The notes under the pieces are model-generated. The model was given only the letters and a program-made list of their open reading frames with translations. It was not told the DNA's origin and did no database searches. A stretch of DNA of 64,000 nucleotides from Nitrosomonas sp. (GTDB lineage: Bacteria > Pseudomonadota > Gammaproteobacteria > Burkholderiales > Nitrosomonadaceae). The position numbers and the translations under genes were made by a program. The stretch is taken from the NCBI GenBank assembly GCA_024281825.1, contig JAMWZY010000004.1, positions 165,013 to 229,012 of the forward strand, read 5' to 3'. Below are positions 17,954-28,122 of the stretch, in pieces (positions within the stretch are counted from its first letter, which is position 1; every line of letters starts with the position of its first letter).

Positions 17954-18955
17954 ATGAACTTGGATAATGACAACAGTGTTGGTGCGGGTACGTTAGTAAA
18001 TAATGATGTTCATTCGGGTAATTTCGTACATAGCGTTGGTCATGTATTGCGCAATGCGAGAGTGGCTAGAGGATTGAGTACCGAAGATGTGTCTCGGCAA
18101 TTGCGAATCTCAGTGAAGCAGGTTGAAGCTATTGAGAAAGAAGACTTCGATAAATTGCCTGGGCGTACTTTTTTGCGTGGTTTTGTACGTAATTACGCCA
18201 ATTTTGTTCAGTTAGAATCTGCGCCGCTATTAGAGTCGCTACCAGGTTCCTCACCGATACTTGCGGCCCAGGAACGCACACCGTTTAAAGATAAGCAACT
18301 ATCTTTTTCTGCCAATCGAAGGGAAGGCTTGGGTGGTAGTCGTTTGATACCGATTGTAATGCTTTTGCTGGTGATTTTCGGAGCTTACTATATTCTAGAA
18401 AATAACACTTGGTTGCAAAGTTCCGTGGATGAAATAACTGAAAAAAGCACTAAATCAGAAAATGGAAAAGGATCAATGGAAATTCAACTGCCTATTTCGG
18501 GCTCGACAAAAAGCGAAGTCAATCTTCCGGTCAATAAGGTGCCTGAAAATTTGAACAATGAAGAAAGGAAAGATCTGTCCTCCAGTGGTGTAAGGCTTTT
18601 TGAAACATTGGATAAGAAAAACCTTCAAGTTGTGGAGACTACTTCACTCGCAGAGGACAAACTTGAAGCGCTTGAAGAAGGTAAATTTGCCAAAACAAAC
18701 TTGTTGAGCGAAGACACAGGAAGCTTATATTTTACATTTACTGCCGATTCATGGATTAAAGTTGTAGATGGAAAGGGTGTACCTCTTTTAGAGCAAATGC
18801 GTAAAAAAGGCAGTGAACAAGTATTAACCGGGAAGAAACCATTTAGTATCGTGATTGGCAATGCATCTGGGGTTAATCTCACCTATAATGATAAAGAAGT
18901 TAATATCGATTCCTATAAAAAACAAGATGGGACTGCACGGTTTAAGTTGCAGTAA
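17954..18955 (+). CDS. rodZ: Cytoskeleton/cell-shape protein RodZ
   Basis: RodZ links MreB filaments to the membrane. The 333-residue protein shows an Xre-type HTH domain at about 28-90 (GHVLRNARVARGLSTEDVSRQL and the LPGRTFLRGFVRNYA extension), a single membrane helix at about 131-149, a variable linker and a C-terminal DUF4115 beta domain (about 235-333) with the FTADSWIKVVDGKG motif. Start ATG at 17954. Context between pilW and ispG is typical. Confidence 0.92.
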   Translation: MNLDNDNSVGAGTLVNNDVHSGNFVHSVGHVLRNARVARGLSTEDVSRQLRISVKQVEAIEKEDFDKLPGRTFLRGFVRNYANFVQLESAPLLESLPGSSPILAAQERTPFKDKQLSFSANRREGLGGSRLIPIVMLLLVIFGAYYILENNTWLQSSVDEITEKSTKSENGKGSMEIQLPISGSTKSEVNLPVNKVPENLNNEERKDLSSSGVRLFETLDKKNLQVVETTSLAEDKLEALEEGKFAKTNLLSEDTGSLYFTFTADSWIKVVDGKGVPLLEQMRKKGSEQVLTGKKPFSIVIGNASGVNLTYNDKEVNIDSYKKQDGTARFKLQ

Positions 18956-19011
18956 TGGCTATGGAATTTTCCTAATTTGTAATTATTACGTAGTTTAGTC
19001 AATTATTTATT

Positions 19012-20250
19012 ATGTCTGAGAATGGTTTATCTCGTAAACGCAGAATGAGTATTGGGGTTTGCGTTGGCGATGTCCAAATCGGTGGTAATGCGCCGGTTGT
19101 AGTGCAATCAATGACCAATACTGATACTGCCAACGAGGCAGCTACCGTCGAGCAAGTGGCGCAGCTTGCGCGCGCAGGTTCAGAATTGGTACGTATTACT
19201 GTGAATTCAATGGAAGCGGCCGCTGCCGTACCGGGTATTCGTGCAAGTCTTGACGATATGGGGTGTCATGTACCGTTGATTGGTGATTTTCATTTCAATG
19301 GCCATAAATTATTAACCACTCATCCTGAATGTGCCAAAGCATTGGCTAAGTTTCGTATCAATCCAGGTAATGTGGGGCATGGAAGAAAACGTGATGAACA
19401 ATTTGCTACGCTGATTGAAACGGCATGTAAATACGATAAACCGATTCGAATTGGGGTCAATTGGGGTAGTCTTGATCCTGAGATGCTGGCAAGAATCATG
19501 GATCAAAATGCAGCTTCCGACAATCCTCAAGATGCAAAGTATGTCATGCGCGAAGCATTGATTACATCAGCACTAGAGAGTGCGGCTAAGGCTGAGGAAA
19601 TCGGATTGAGTCGTAACAAAATCGTTTTGTCTTGCAAAGTGAGCGGTGTGCAAGATTTGATCATGGTATACCGTGAGCTTGCAGCGCGTTGTGATTATGC
19701 ATTGCATTTAGGACTTACTGAGGCGGGCATGGGTTCTAAAGGCATTGTTGCATCGTCTGCAGCTTTAGCAGTTTTGTTGCAAGAAGGCGTTGGCGATACA
19801 ATTCGCATTTCGTTGACTCCTGAACCAGGTGGTTCTCGTTCGCGAGAAGTGATTGTTGCACAAGAAATTCTTCAGACAATGGGATTGCGTGCTTTTGTTC
19901 CTTTAGTGGCGGCGTGTCCCGGATGTGGTCGTACGACTAGTACGTATTTCCAAGAGCTTGCAGAAAGTATACAAGCTTATGTGCGTGATGAAATGTTGGT
20001 ATGGCGCGAACAATACGAAGGTGTCGAAAACATGACACTCGCAGTAATGGGGTGCGTGGTGAATGGGCCTGGCGAAAGCAAACATGCAAATATCGGCATC
20101 AGTTTGCCTGGTTCGGGTGAAAGTCCTGTTGCACCGGTATTTGTCGATGGTCAGAAAACGGTCACGTTAAAAGGTGATACCATTGCCAGCGATTTTCGGC
20201 AAATTGTTGCCAATTATGTCAGTGAAAAGTATCCAAGAAAACATATCTGA
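19012..20250 (+). CDS. ispG: 4-hydroxy-3-methylbut-2-enyl diphosphate synthase
   Basis: IspG (GcpE) reduces MEcPP to HMBPP in the MEP isoprenoid pathway. The 412-residue protein has the N-terminal TIM-barrel opening ([22 protein letters not shown]) and the [4Fe-4S] ligands in ACPGCGRT (two cysteines) and [10 protein letters not shown]. It carries the two-domain bacterial layout with the extended form usual for proteobacteria. The TGA overlaps the hisS ATG by one base (TGATG). Confidence 0.97.
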   Translation: MSENGLSRKRRMSIGVCVGDVQIGGNAPVVVQSMTNTDTANEAATVEQVAQLARAGSELVRITVNSMEAAAAVPGIRASLDDMGCHVPLIGDFHFNGHKLLTTHPECAKALAKFRINPGNVGHGRKRDEQFATLIETACKYDKPIRIGVNWGSLDPEMLARIMDQNAASDNPQDAKYVMREALITSALESAAKAEEIGLSRNKIVLSCKVSGVQDLIMVYRELAARCDYALHLGLTEAGMGSKGIVASSAALAVLLQEGVGDTIRISLTPEPGGSRSREVIVAQEILQTMGLRAFVPLVAACPGCGRTTSTYFQELAESIQAYVRDEMLVWREQYEGVENMTLAVMGCVVNGPGESKHANIGISLPGSGESPVAPVFVDGQKTVTLKGDTIASDFRQIVANYVSEKYPRKHI

Positions 20251-21509
20251 TGGTCAGTAGTATTAAGGCTATTCGCGGGATGAATGATATCCTGCCAAGT
20301 GAAACCTATCGCTGGATTCACTTTGAAAAAACCATACATCAATGGCTTGTATCGTATGGTTACCGGAATATACGTACCCCCATTCTTGAACAGACTGATT
20401 TGTTTGTGCGTTCGATCGGTGAGGTAACCGACATTGTCGAAAAAGAAATGTATACGTTTACGGACCAATTGAATAATGACAGTTTGACGTTGCGTCCCGA
20501 AGGCACTGCGTCTTGTGTACGTGCAGCCATCGAACACAACTTGCTATATGGCGGCCCGCAAAGACTCTATTATTTGGGTCCGATGTTTCGGCATGAAAGG
20601 CCACAAAAAGGACGATATCGGCAATTTCATCAGGTCGGTGTTGAAGCATTGGGGTATGGTGGCCCTGATATTGACGCTGAGTTGATGGTTATGTGTTCGC
20701 GCTTGTGGGAATTACTGGGAATTTCAGACTTGCGCCTTGAAATTGGTACTTTGGGGAATAGCGAAGCGCGCGCGGCTTATCGCATTCATTTGCTCGAGTA
20801 TTTAGAGCGCCATCGCAATCAACTGGATGAGGATTCATTAAGGCGACTACATACTAATCCTTTGCGCATTTTGGATAGTAAGAATCCGGCATTACAGGGG
20901 ATCATCGAGAATGCACCTAAATTAATAGAGTATTTAGATTCAGAATCAAAAAATCATTTCGATGAGCTGCAAGCCATTTTGCGGAACCAGGGAATTGCTT
21001 TTACGATTAATTTGCGCTTGGTAAGAGGGCTTGATTATTACAATCGCACAGTATTTGAGTGGGTTACCGATCAATTAGGTGCACAAGGTACGGTATGCGC
21101 AGGTGGGCGTTATGATGGCTTAGTTGAGCAGATTGGGGGTAAATCAGCGCCGGCATGTGGTTTTGCGATGGGAGTCGAGCGCTTGCTGGCTTTGATGAAT
21201 CAACATAACTCCGCAGAAATGCAATTTAATCCCGATTGCTACCTTGTTCATCAAGGAGAAACTACGCGTGATTATGCTTGGAAGTGCGCGGAATTTTTAC
21301 GGGATAAAGGCCTTGATGTTGTTTTGCACTGTGGTAGTGGAAGCTTCAAAGCACAAATGAAAAAAGCTGATACATCTGGTGCTTATTACGCTCTGATCAT
21401 TGGTGATGAGGAAGTAAAAGCAAATCAAATTACAGTGAAATCATTACGTCAAACATCTGAACAGGTCAGGTTAAACTTGGATGATGTGACGCGGTTCATT
21501 AAACAATAA
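20250..21509 (+). CDS. hisS: Histidyl-tRNA synthetase
   Basis: A class II aminoacyl-tRNA synthetase of 419 residues. It starts with the standard [10 protein letters not shown], has motif 1 around [12 protein letters not shown], motif 2 at [20 protein letters not shown], the histidine-specific [14 protein letters not shown] and [15 protein letters not shown] blocks, and motif 3 at [10 protein letters not shown]. The C-terminal anticodon-binding domain occupies about 330-419. Translation is likely coupled to ispG. Confidence 0.97.
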   Translation: MVSSIKAIRGMNDILPSETYRWIHFEKTIHQWLVSYGYRNIRTPILEQTDLFVRSIGEVTDIVEKEMYTFTDQLNNDSLTLRPEGTASCVRAAIEHNLLYGGPQRLYYLGPMFRHERPQKGRYRQFHQVGVEALGYGGPDIDAELMVMCSRLWELLGISDLRLEIGTLGNSEARAAYRIHLLEYLERHRNQLDEDSLRRLHTNPLRILDSKNPALQGIIENAPKLIEYLDSESKNHFDELQAILRNQGIAFTINLRLVRGLDYYNRTVFEWVTDQLGAQGTVCAGGRYDGLVEQIGGKSAPACGFAMGVERLLALMNQHNSAEMQFNPDCYLVHQGETTRDYAWKCAEFLRDKGLDVVLHCGSGSFKAQMKKADTSGAYYALIIGDEEVKANQITVKSLRQTSEQVRLNLDDVTRFIKQ

Positions 21510-21534
21510 TTAATCATTTTTCTAGGAACATAGC

Positions 21535-22173
21535 ATGGCAGCTTATTCTCTTGAAGAGCAGGAAAAAATTGACGGACTGAAAGCTTGGTGGAATAGATTC
21601 GGCACGGTGCTGGTCGTTTTACTCACGGTTGCATTATTTACCATGGGCGGTATGAAGGCATGGGATTACTATCAACAAAAGCAGGCGCATCAGGCGGCTG
21701 ATCTATATGTTTTGTTGCAGCAAATTCAAGCTTCGGATGATGCAACGAAAATTAATGATGCGGCACAGTTAGTGATGACAGGTTATCCGTCAAGTGGTTA
21801 TGCACCGCGTGCTGCGTTCATTGCAGCGCAAGCTGACGAGAAAAATGGTAATGCCAAACGGGCCCTGCAGAGTTTGCAATGGGTTGTTGACCATGCAAAG
21901 GAAGCCCCTTTGCGTGATTTGGCTCGTTTGAGGATTGCTGGTATTCTGCTAGATGAAGAAAAATATGATGAAGCATTAAGAGCGATTAGCGTTCCTCATG
22001 GTGATAGTTTCTCGGGTTTATATCTGGATCGTAAAGGTGATATCTTGGTTGCAACCCATAAATTTTCCGAAGCAAGATTGAGTTATCAGGAAGCAATTGG
22101 GAAATTAAACAAAACTAATAACTACTACAACATCGTCCAAATGAAATTGGATGCATTGGGTGAAGCTGAATAA
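21535..22173 (+). CDS. yfgM: YfgM-like ancillary TPR membrane protein
   Basis: A 212-residue protein with a short cytosolic start (SLEEQEKIDGLKAWWNRFG), one membrane helix at about 22-40 and a periplasmic TPR domain. This matches YfgM, which associates with SecYEG and PpiD and helps pass exported proteins to chaperones. The hisS-yfgM-bamB-der order is conserved widely. A good AGGAAC site precedes the ATG at 21535. Confidence 0.85.
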   Translation: MAAYSLEEQEKIDGLKAWWNRFGTVLVVLLTVALFTMGGMKAWDYYQQKQAHQAADLYVLLQQIQASDDATKINDAAQLVMTGYPSSGYAPRAAFIAAQADEKNGNAKRALQSLQWVVDHAKEAPLRDLARLRIAGILLDEEKYDEALRAISVPHGDSFSGLYLDRKGDILVATHKFSEARLSYQEAIGKLNKTNNYYNIVQMKLDALGEAE

Positions 22174-22181
22174 GTACTTGA

Positions 22182-23414
22182 TTGAACGTGGTGCAGAAAA
22201 TAAATAGCGCCAAATCCTGGCCATTATCTCAATTCTTCATAGCACTGATTTTTCTAATTACTGGTTGTAGTAGCATGCCCAATCCATTGGATTCTCCTAT
22301 GGTGGAGTCAATGAGCACAGGCATATCTGACTTTTTTGTGAAAGACGAAGAAATTGTTTACGAAAAAGAAGAACTAGATGCACTCAAAACGGCTGAGGTG
22401 ATTCCTTTAAAATGGAAAGCTAAAGTTAAAGAAAGCAGTATCGGGTATTTCCAAACAGCTTATGATAGTGGTGCGTTATATGTCGCTGATGAAACGGGTG
22501 GAGTGACAAAATTTGATGCGGTAACTGGACAACAACTCTGGCAACTGAAAACAGACGGAAAATTTTCTGCTGGCGTAAGTGTTGATGAGCAATTGGTTTT
22601 AATTGGCACCTTCAAAGGTGAAGTGCTGGCCTATAATGATGCGGGCCAAATGGTTTGGCAGTCATTGGTCACGAGTGAGATTTTGAGTCCGCCGCAAGTA
22701 TATAATAATATCATTGCAGTGCGTACTTTGGATGGACGAATCTTTGGGTTGGACGCTGTCGATGGAACGCGTAAATGGGTCTATCAAGGCGCAACACCTT
22801 CGCTGACTGTGCGAAGTACAGCCGGGGTAACACTGGCGCATGGCGCCGCATTTGCCGGATTTCCGGGGGGGAAATTGGTCGCGTTGAGTTCATTTAACGG
22901 TAACGTAGGATGGGAGGTAGCAGTATCATTTCCTCGTGGTGTTACTGAACTGGAAAGGATTACGGATATTACGAGCGCACCCGTGGTGAGTAACCAATTT
23001 GTGTGCTCTGTTGCATATCAAGGCAGATTGGGCTGTTTTGTGTTAAATGATGGTACGCAGATATGGTCGCGTGAATCATCCAGTAGTGCTGGGTTGTCGA
23101 TGGACAAAGATTATGTATATGTTACTGAAGAAAAAGGGATTGTGGCTGCATATGATCTGATTAGTGGCGCAGGGATGTGGAAGCAATCAAAACTCGGAAG
23201 TAAAAGATTGACTCGGCCTATGATACAAGGACAATATGTGATTGTTGCTGATGATCAGGGTTTTGTAAATTTGTTACGTAATTATGATGGGACTTTAGTT
23301 GCACGTTCGGCAACTGATGGTAGTCGTATACAAGCACCGCCTACTCTGTTATATGATGGTTTCGCAGTGCAAACGGCTAAGGGTGGAGTGTTTGTATTTA
23401 GTACGAATTTTTAG
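22182..23414 (+). CDS. bamB: Outer membrane assembly lipoprotein BamB
   Basis: BamB is a beta-propeller lipoprotein of the BAM complex that inserts outer-membrane proteins. The reading frame gives 410 residues with lipobox LITGC (C29) and repeated PQQ-like blades of the form GVTKFDAVTGQQLWQLK and GRIFGLDAVDGTRKWVYQG. No ATG lies before the lipobox: the possible starts are TTG 22182, GTG 22188 or GTG 22191, and no clear ribosome site distinguishes them. Translation may be coupled to yfgM, whose stop is 8 bp upstream. Confidence 0.93.
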   Translation: MNVVQKINSAKSWPLSQFFIALIFLITGCSSMPNPLDSPMVESMSTGISDFFVKDEEIVYEKEELDALKTAEVIPLKWKAKVKESSIGYFQTAYDSGALYVADETGGVTKFDAVTGQQLWQLKTDGKFSAGVSVDEQLVLIGTFKGEVLAYNDAGQMVWQSLVTSEILSPPQVYNNIIAVRTLDGRIFGLDAVDGTRKWVYQGATPSLTVRSTAGVTLAHGAAFAGFPGGKLVALSSFNGNVGWEVAVSFPRGVTELERITDITSAPVVSNQFVCSVAYQGRLGCFVLNDGTQIWSRESSSSAGLSMDKDYVYVTEEKGIVAAYDLISGAGMWKQSKLGSKRLTRPMIQGQYVIVADDQGFVNLLRNYDGTLVARSATDGSRIQAPPTLLYDGFAVQTAKGGVFVFSTNF

Positions 23415-23540
23415 TGATTCTCGATATTCTTATTCTGTAGATATTTTTTAGCTCAATAGCGTTCTACTATTTTACCTTTTACTGGTTTCTCTGTTCTTGG
23501 ACACGCAATGTGCTTCATAGATGAGGAGTGACCTAATACT

Positions 23541-24938
23541 ATGAAACCCACCCTTGTTCTCGTTGGACGACCGAATGTTGGCAAATCAACTCTATTTAAC
23601 CGCTTGACACGGACGCGGGATGCTATTGTCGCAGATATTCCTGGATTGACTCGTGATCGCCACTATGGACAAGGAAGAGTCGGTGATAAACCTTATTTGG
23701 TCATGGATACAGGAGGATTCGAACCCGTTGTTAAAGAGGGCATTCTGCACGCCATGGCAAAGCAGACTTTGCAAGCAATTGATGAGGCAGACAAAGTTTT
23801 ATTTGTTGTCGATGGAAGACAAGGTGTTACTGCGCATGACAAAATCATTGCAGAACAATTGCGAAAGTCGGGGCAAAAAATTGTATTAGTGGTTAATAAA
23901 ACAGAGGGTATGGCGCTTTCGGTTGTAACTGCTGAGTTTTATGAATTGGGTTTAGGTGAGCCTTGTGCTGTATCCGCGATGCATGGCGATCATGTTAACG
24001 ATTTGGTCGAATGGGTATTGCATGATTTCTCAGATGCAACGGATGAGCTGCCGCAAGATAAGCACCCTAAAATTGCAATTGTAGGGCGACCTAACGTAGG
24101 AAAGTCTACTTTGGTCAATACGTTATTAGGTGAAGAACGAGTGATTGTTTTTGACCAACCAGGTACAACGCGCGATAGTATCTATATTGATTTCCAGCAT
24201 AAAGATAAGAACTATACTTTAATTGATACCGCCGGATTGCGACGCCGAGGTCAAGTTAATGAAACTATAGAAAAATTTTCGGTTATCAAAACATTGCAAG
24301 CGATAGAGGATGCCAATGTGGTTATATTGGTACTTGATGCGCATAGCGAGATCTCAGATCAAGATGCTCATATTGCTCAATTTATCCTAGAAGCAGGATG
24401 TGCATTGGTGATTGCGGTCAACAAATGGGATGATTTGGATGAATACCAAAGAGACAGAATCAAACGTGAGCTGAGTCGTAAGTTACAATTTCTAAGCTTC
24501 GCACAGTTACACTATATCTCTGCATTGCATGGTACAGGTACTAATAATTTGTTGCCTTCTATTGACCAAGCTTATGCCGCTGCAATGGCAAAGTTGCCTA
24601 CTCCGAAGCTGACTCGTACTCTGATTGCGGCGGTAGAGAAACACCCTCCTCCACGTGGAGGCATGTCAAGACCCAAAATGCGTTATGCTCACCAGGGCGG
24701 ATCCAATCCACCTTTGATCATTGTGCATGGCAGTATGCTGGGGCATGTACCAGAAAGCTATCGGCGTTATTTAGAAAATGTCTTTCGGGAGACTTTTAAA
24801 CTGATAGGCACTCCGTTGCGTGTTGATTTTAAGGTTGGACATAATCCTTATTCCGATAAAAAGCCAGAGCCACTGACAGAATCTGAATTGCGGACAGCAC
24901 ATAACAAAAGACGGCGAAATCGGAAGAAATACGGGTAA
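23541..24938 (+). CDS. der: Ribosome assembly GTPase Der (EngA)
   Basis: Der is the only bacterial GTPase with two consecutive G domains and is needed for 50S subunit maturation. Both P-loops read GRPNVGKST (near residues 8 and 182), each followed by its DTxG switch, NKxE/NKWD specificity motif; a KH-like domain fills about 355-445 and ends in a basic tail. Length 465 is normal. It closes the ndk-to-der run. Confidence 0.97.
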   Translation: MKPTLVLVGRPNVGKSTLFNRLTRTRDAIVADIPGLTRDRHYGQGRVGDKPYLVMDTGGFEPVVKEGILHAMAKQTLQAIDEADKVLFVVDGRQGVTAHDKIIAEQLRKSGQKIVLVVNKTEGMALSVVTAEFYELGLGEPCAVSAMHGDHVNDLVEWVLHDFSDATDELPQDKHPKIAIVGRPNVGKSTLVNTLLGEERVIVFDQPGTTRDSIYIDFQHKDKNYTLIDTAGLRRRGQVNETIEKFSVIKTLQAIEDANVVILVLDAHSEISDQDAHIAQFILEAGCALVIAVNKWDDLDEYQRDRIKRELSRKLQFLSFAQLHYISALHGTGTNNLLPSIDQAYAAAMAKLPTPKLTRTLIAAVEKHPPPRGGMSRPKMRYAHQGGSNPPLIIVHGSMLGHVPESYRRYLENVFRETFKLIGTPLRVDFKVGHNPYSDKKPEPLTESELRTAHNKRRRNRKKYG

Positions 24939-25003
24939 AGCCTAAGTCTACTGGAATGCCTTCATGAGCAAACGATTTGCTTGAATGGGGAGTCTTCTAT
25001 AAA

Positions 25004-25028
25004 ACCATTATTGATGGTACATTTTTTT
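25004..25028. terminator. Weak terminator between convergent der and mdh
   Basis: A five-base-pair stem ACCAT/ATGGT with a five-base loop is followed by AC and seven T, placed between the two convergent genes. The stem is short. It is oriented for der. Confidence 0.35.
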
Positions 25029-25045
25029 GTGCTGTTTCACGAATA

Positions 25046-26020
25046 CTATTGAATGACTGTTTGTTCACTGAGTAGTTCTTGATAGCTTTTTTGCATTTTT
25101 TGATAGTTGGATGGATTAATTTCCAATCCTTCTACAATTTTATATTGACCGTTGATGCAGGTTACTGGAAAGCTGTAGATCACACCGCTTGGTATGTCAT
25201 AACATCCTGTTGACACAACACCCATTGAAACCCAGTCATTTTCTTTAGTACCGAAAATCCAGTCTTGCATATGGTTGATAATAGCATTCGCAGCACTGGC
25301 AGCGCTTGATTTTCCTTGACGTGCTTCAATGATAGCGGCGCCACGATTTTGTACGGTTGGAATGAAACTGTTTTCTATCCAATTGGGGTCGTTAATTAAC
25401 GAAACAACCTTCTGATCTCTAATCGTAGCATGACTTAAATCTGGAAATTGTGTGTTGGAATGATTGCCCCACACTATCATTTTTTTTATTTCTGATACTG
25501 ATATATTAACTTTTTGTGCGACTTGAGATAACGCACGATTATGATCAAGCCGGAGCATTGCTGAGAAATTATGGGGGTCGAGATCAGGAGCATTATTTAG
25601 AGTAATCCATGCATTAGTGTTTGCAGGGTTTCCCACTACGAGAATCTTGATATTTTTCATTGCAACTGAATTGAGGACTTTTCCTTGTCGCACAAATATT
25701 GGACCATTCGCTGCAAGGAGATCCTTACGTTCCATATTTTCGCCGCGAGGACGTGCACCTACTAACAATGCAATATCCGCATCACCAAAAGCAATATCGA
25801 GATCATCAGTAGTGATAACTTGCTTTAATAACGGAAAGGCACAATCATTTAATTCCATGACGATGCCTTTAAAAAAATGCTGAGCTTCAGTAATATCATG
25901 CAGTTGCAGGATGATCGGCTGATCATGACCTAACATGTCACCTGCAGCGATGCGATAAAGTAAACTATAGCCAATCTGCCCTGTTGCGCCTGTTATGGCT
26001 ATACGAATAGGCGGTTTCAT
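25046..26020 (-). CDS. mdh: Malate dehydrogenase
   Basis: NAD-dependent malate dehydrogenase of the TCA cycle. The ATG at 26020 has a TTAGGA site five bases upstream and gives 324 residues beginning [19 protein letters not shown]; a longer frame starting at 26047 lacks such a site. The nucleotide-binding GATGQIG, substrate arginines in [22 protein letters not shown] and the catalytic histidine in VWGNHSNTQ are present. This is the cytosolic-type family 2 MDH. Confidence 0.95.
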   Translation of the reverse strand: MKPPIRIAITGATGQIGYSLLYRIAAGDMLGHDQPIILQLHDITEAQHFFKGIVMELNDCAFPLLKQVITTDDLDIAFGDADIALLVGARPRGENMERKDLLAANGPIFVRQGKVLNSVAMKNIKILVVGNPANTNAWITLNNAPDLDPHNFSAMLRLDHNRALSQVAQKVNISVSEIKKMIVWGNHSNTQFPDLSHATIRDQKVVSLINDPNWIENSFIPTVQNRGAAIIEARQGKSSAASAANAIINHMQDWIFGTKENDWVSMGVVSTGCYDIPSGVIYSFPVTCINGQYKIVEGLEINPSNYQKMQKSYQELLSEQTVIQ

Positions 26021-26217
26021 TTTTCCTAATCCTTGAGAACCCACCAACCATTAATGAAATACTTGGTGGCATTATATGTATGGAGAATAGTAAAAATTAT
26101 ACTGGTATTCGTAATCGCACGGAAGAGCTAGTTTTTTTACCGCTATTCTGGATTTTAGAAAATTAGATCTAATTCATAACAATATTGTTTGATCGTTTTT
26201 TAATAATTTATTTTGAT

Positions 26218-27783
26218 TTAATGAATATGAATAATTTTAGCGATAGAAGGTACACCTGAAGAATTCCAAATAAACAGTTGATAAAAACCGGGAGGAGCGA
26301 TATTAGCTGTGGCTGGTGATTGTACTGTTACAATGTTATTAGGTTGTGAAAAAGGTAAGTCAAAGAAACGGACTTCCACATCAATATTATGTGTGACAGC
26401 GCCTAATCGAAGTAGCGTTACACGGTGAATGGTTTCATTCGCTTCAATAGAGAAGTCCTGCCCCCAAGTAATAGTATCTGATGGTGCATCAGTGATTGTG
26501 GGACGTGAGGCAAGATCTCCGCTGCCGTCAGTTTTGAACAAATAAGGGGGATAATAAATTTCACCATTCATTTGTTTAATTGGGCCAGGCGCTCCGCCTC
26601 CACCTGTCATAACTGTTGCATCGGGTAGCAAAATTGAAGCCGAATGGTAAAGTCTTACTGTGGAGGCGTTAGCAGTTGCTGTCCATGTATTCGTGATTGG
26701 ATTCCAAAGTTCCGAAGTCAATGTGGCACCTGTGAGATTATTGCCTGTAGAAGAACCACCATTTACCCAGACCTTGCCATCAGCAAGTACAGTCGTATTG
26801 CCATATAAACGCTCCATACTTGCGGTACCAGCGGAAGTGACGGTAGGATCACCGTTGCCATTGATATTTACGATAACTGCAAGTTTATTTCTGCGTAACG
26901 AAAGGATCTTTCCTGGGGAAAACATTACACTGGGCAATTCCCAACGGCCTGCCTTGGGTTTAGTCGTTTGATATTTCGTGATTGTACCCGTACCTGATAT
27001 ATCAAGTTTATATGCGGCATCATAGTGCCCAAGAATAAAAATCTTGCCTTGTGGATTTACCCAGGCGCGTGGATAGTACCAAGAAGCTGAACCAAGTGCG
27101 CCATAAGCATAGTCATTCGCAGCACTCGTAAGTGAGCGCCAGCTTCCATCAATGGCACGTACCTCGGGAATTGGAGAGTATGAGGCTTCAGTAGCGGGTA
27201 GGGTGGTGTTACCCGCAAAATATCTATCATTACGCCCACCCAATATTGTATGTTCACCATTTGGCAAAGCAACGGTCGTTGCATACCAGCGTTTATAGGC
27301 CATTTGATGAGATTGGCGTATGAGTGTTTCGGTTGCAGGATCGAAAATATTGATGTCGCTGTTAGCATAGTTTCGTTGTCCGTTGACCAGTGCATCACCA
27401 CCCACAATCAATGCCTGACCGGTAGCTGGTATAATGGATTGACCTGCGCAGAAAATATCGGTATCGGTGATGTTGGGTAACACTGCAAATGCGCTCGATC
27501 CAGTGCCCAAAGAAGGATCCCATACGACGTAATACATTTTCGCACCTTGTGCACCTGCAAGGTTTGTTCCATAAGCAAACACTCTTCCATCCGGCATTAG
27601 CATCATCGCAATTGGGATGATTGGCCAATGATGCAATGGCCCGAATATCCCTTGTAAATGGGCTGTTGAATTGGTTGCTAAAACTGGCATTGAAATGCTT
27701 AAAAAAGTTATAGCTACTAACAGTATTTTTCTGAGAGTGTTTTGTGTAATTCTTTGAATACCAGTAAATAGCTTCATCGTCAT
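26218..27783 (-). CDS. Exported galactose/glyoxal oxidase-like copper radical oxidase
   Basis: With ATG at 27783 the product has 521 residues. It has an N-terminal signal peptide ending near PVLA, then a seven-bladed kelch propeller and a C-terminal immunoglobulin-like DUF1929 domain. All five residues of the copper-radical site have counterparts: C112 (IFCAGQ) and Y167 (KRWYATT) for the thioether cross-link, Y379-H380 (VRLYHSAS) and H465 (AVTHNID). Known family members oxidise galactose, alcohols or aldehydes to aldehyde or acid plus H2O2. The substrate here is unknown. It stands alone on the minus strand. The TTG at 27798 is an alternative start. Confidence 0.8.
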   Translation of the reverse strand: MTMKLFTGIQRITQNTLRKILLVAITFLSISMPVLATNSTAHLQGIFGPLHHWPIIPIAMMLMPDGRVFAYGTNLAGAQGAKMYYVVWDPSLGTGSSAFAVLPNITDTDIFCAGQSIIPATGQALIVGGDALVNGQRNYANSDINIFDPATETLIRQSHQMAYKRWYATTVALPNGEHTILGGRNDRYFAGNTTLPATEASYSPIPEVRAIDGSWRSLTSAANDYAYGALGSASWYYPRAWVNPQGKIFILGHYDAAYKLDISGTGTITKYQTTKPKAGRWELPSVMFSPGKILSLRRNKLAVIVNINGNGDPTVTSAGTASMERLYGNTTVLADGKVWVNGGSSTGNNLTGATLTSELWNPITNTWTATANASTVRLYHSASILLPDATVMTGGGGAPGPIKQMNGEIYYPPYLFKTDGSGDLASRPTITDAPSDTITWGQDFSIEANETIHRVTLLRLGAVTHNIDVEVRFFDLPFSQPNNIVTVQSPATANIAPPGFYQLFIWNSSGVPSIAKIIHIH

Positions 27784-28122
27784 GATTGCAGGCCCCAAAC
27801 AAAGCCCTTGTAAGTTAAAAAGTTAAATCAGCGGAATGTTCTTTTAATGGATGATGAATCTAGTTAAAACTAGAAAATTAAATAACGACCATTCACTACG
27901 GATTGACTTTATCAATTCATTTGAATTTGGTTATGAGGCAGATGTACTATTTATCTAAGCAATATGTCCTTCCTATGAATAGATGGTGTTCTTTGCAAAA
28001 CTTCATTTTCAAGAAGGTATGTTTGATAGATGGTTAGATTTCTGGAAATAATCTATTTTGAATCGACCATGTGATCGTAAGTGGAAGAAAAGATGAAATG
28101 CGACAATTGCATAATCGCTATA
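27784..28122. other. Intergenic region upstream of the copper-radical oxidase gene
   Basis: A 339-bp AT-rich gap between the end of ppk1 and the start of the oxidase gene, both on the minus strand. It contains a perfect inverted repeat, CTAGTT-AA-AACTAG, at 27860-27873, about 77 bp before the oxidase start and possibly an operator. I see no gene, RNA or convincing terminator in it. Confidence 0.35.
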
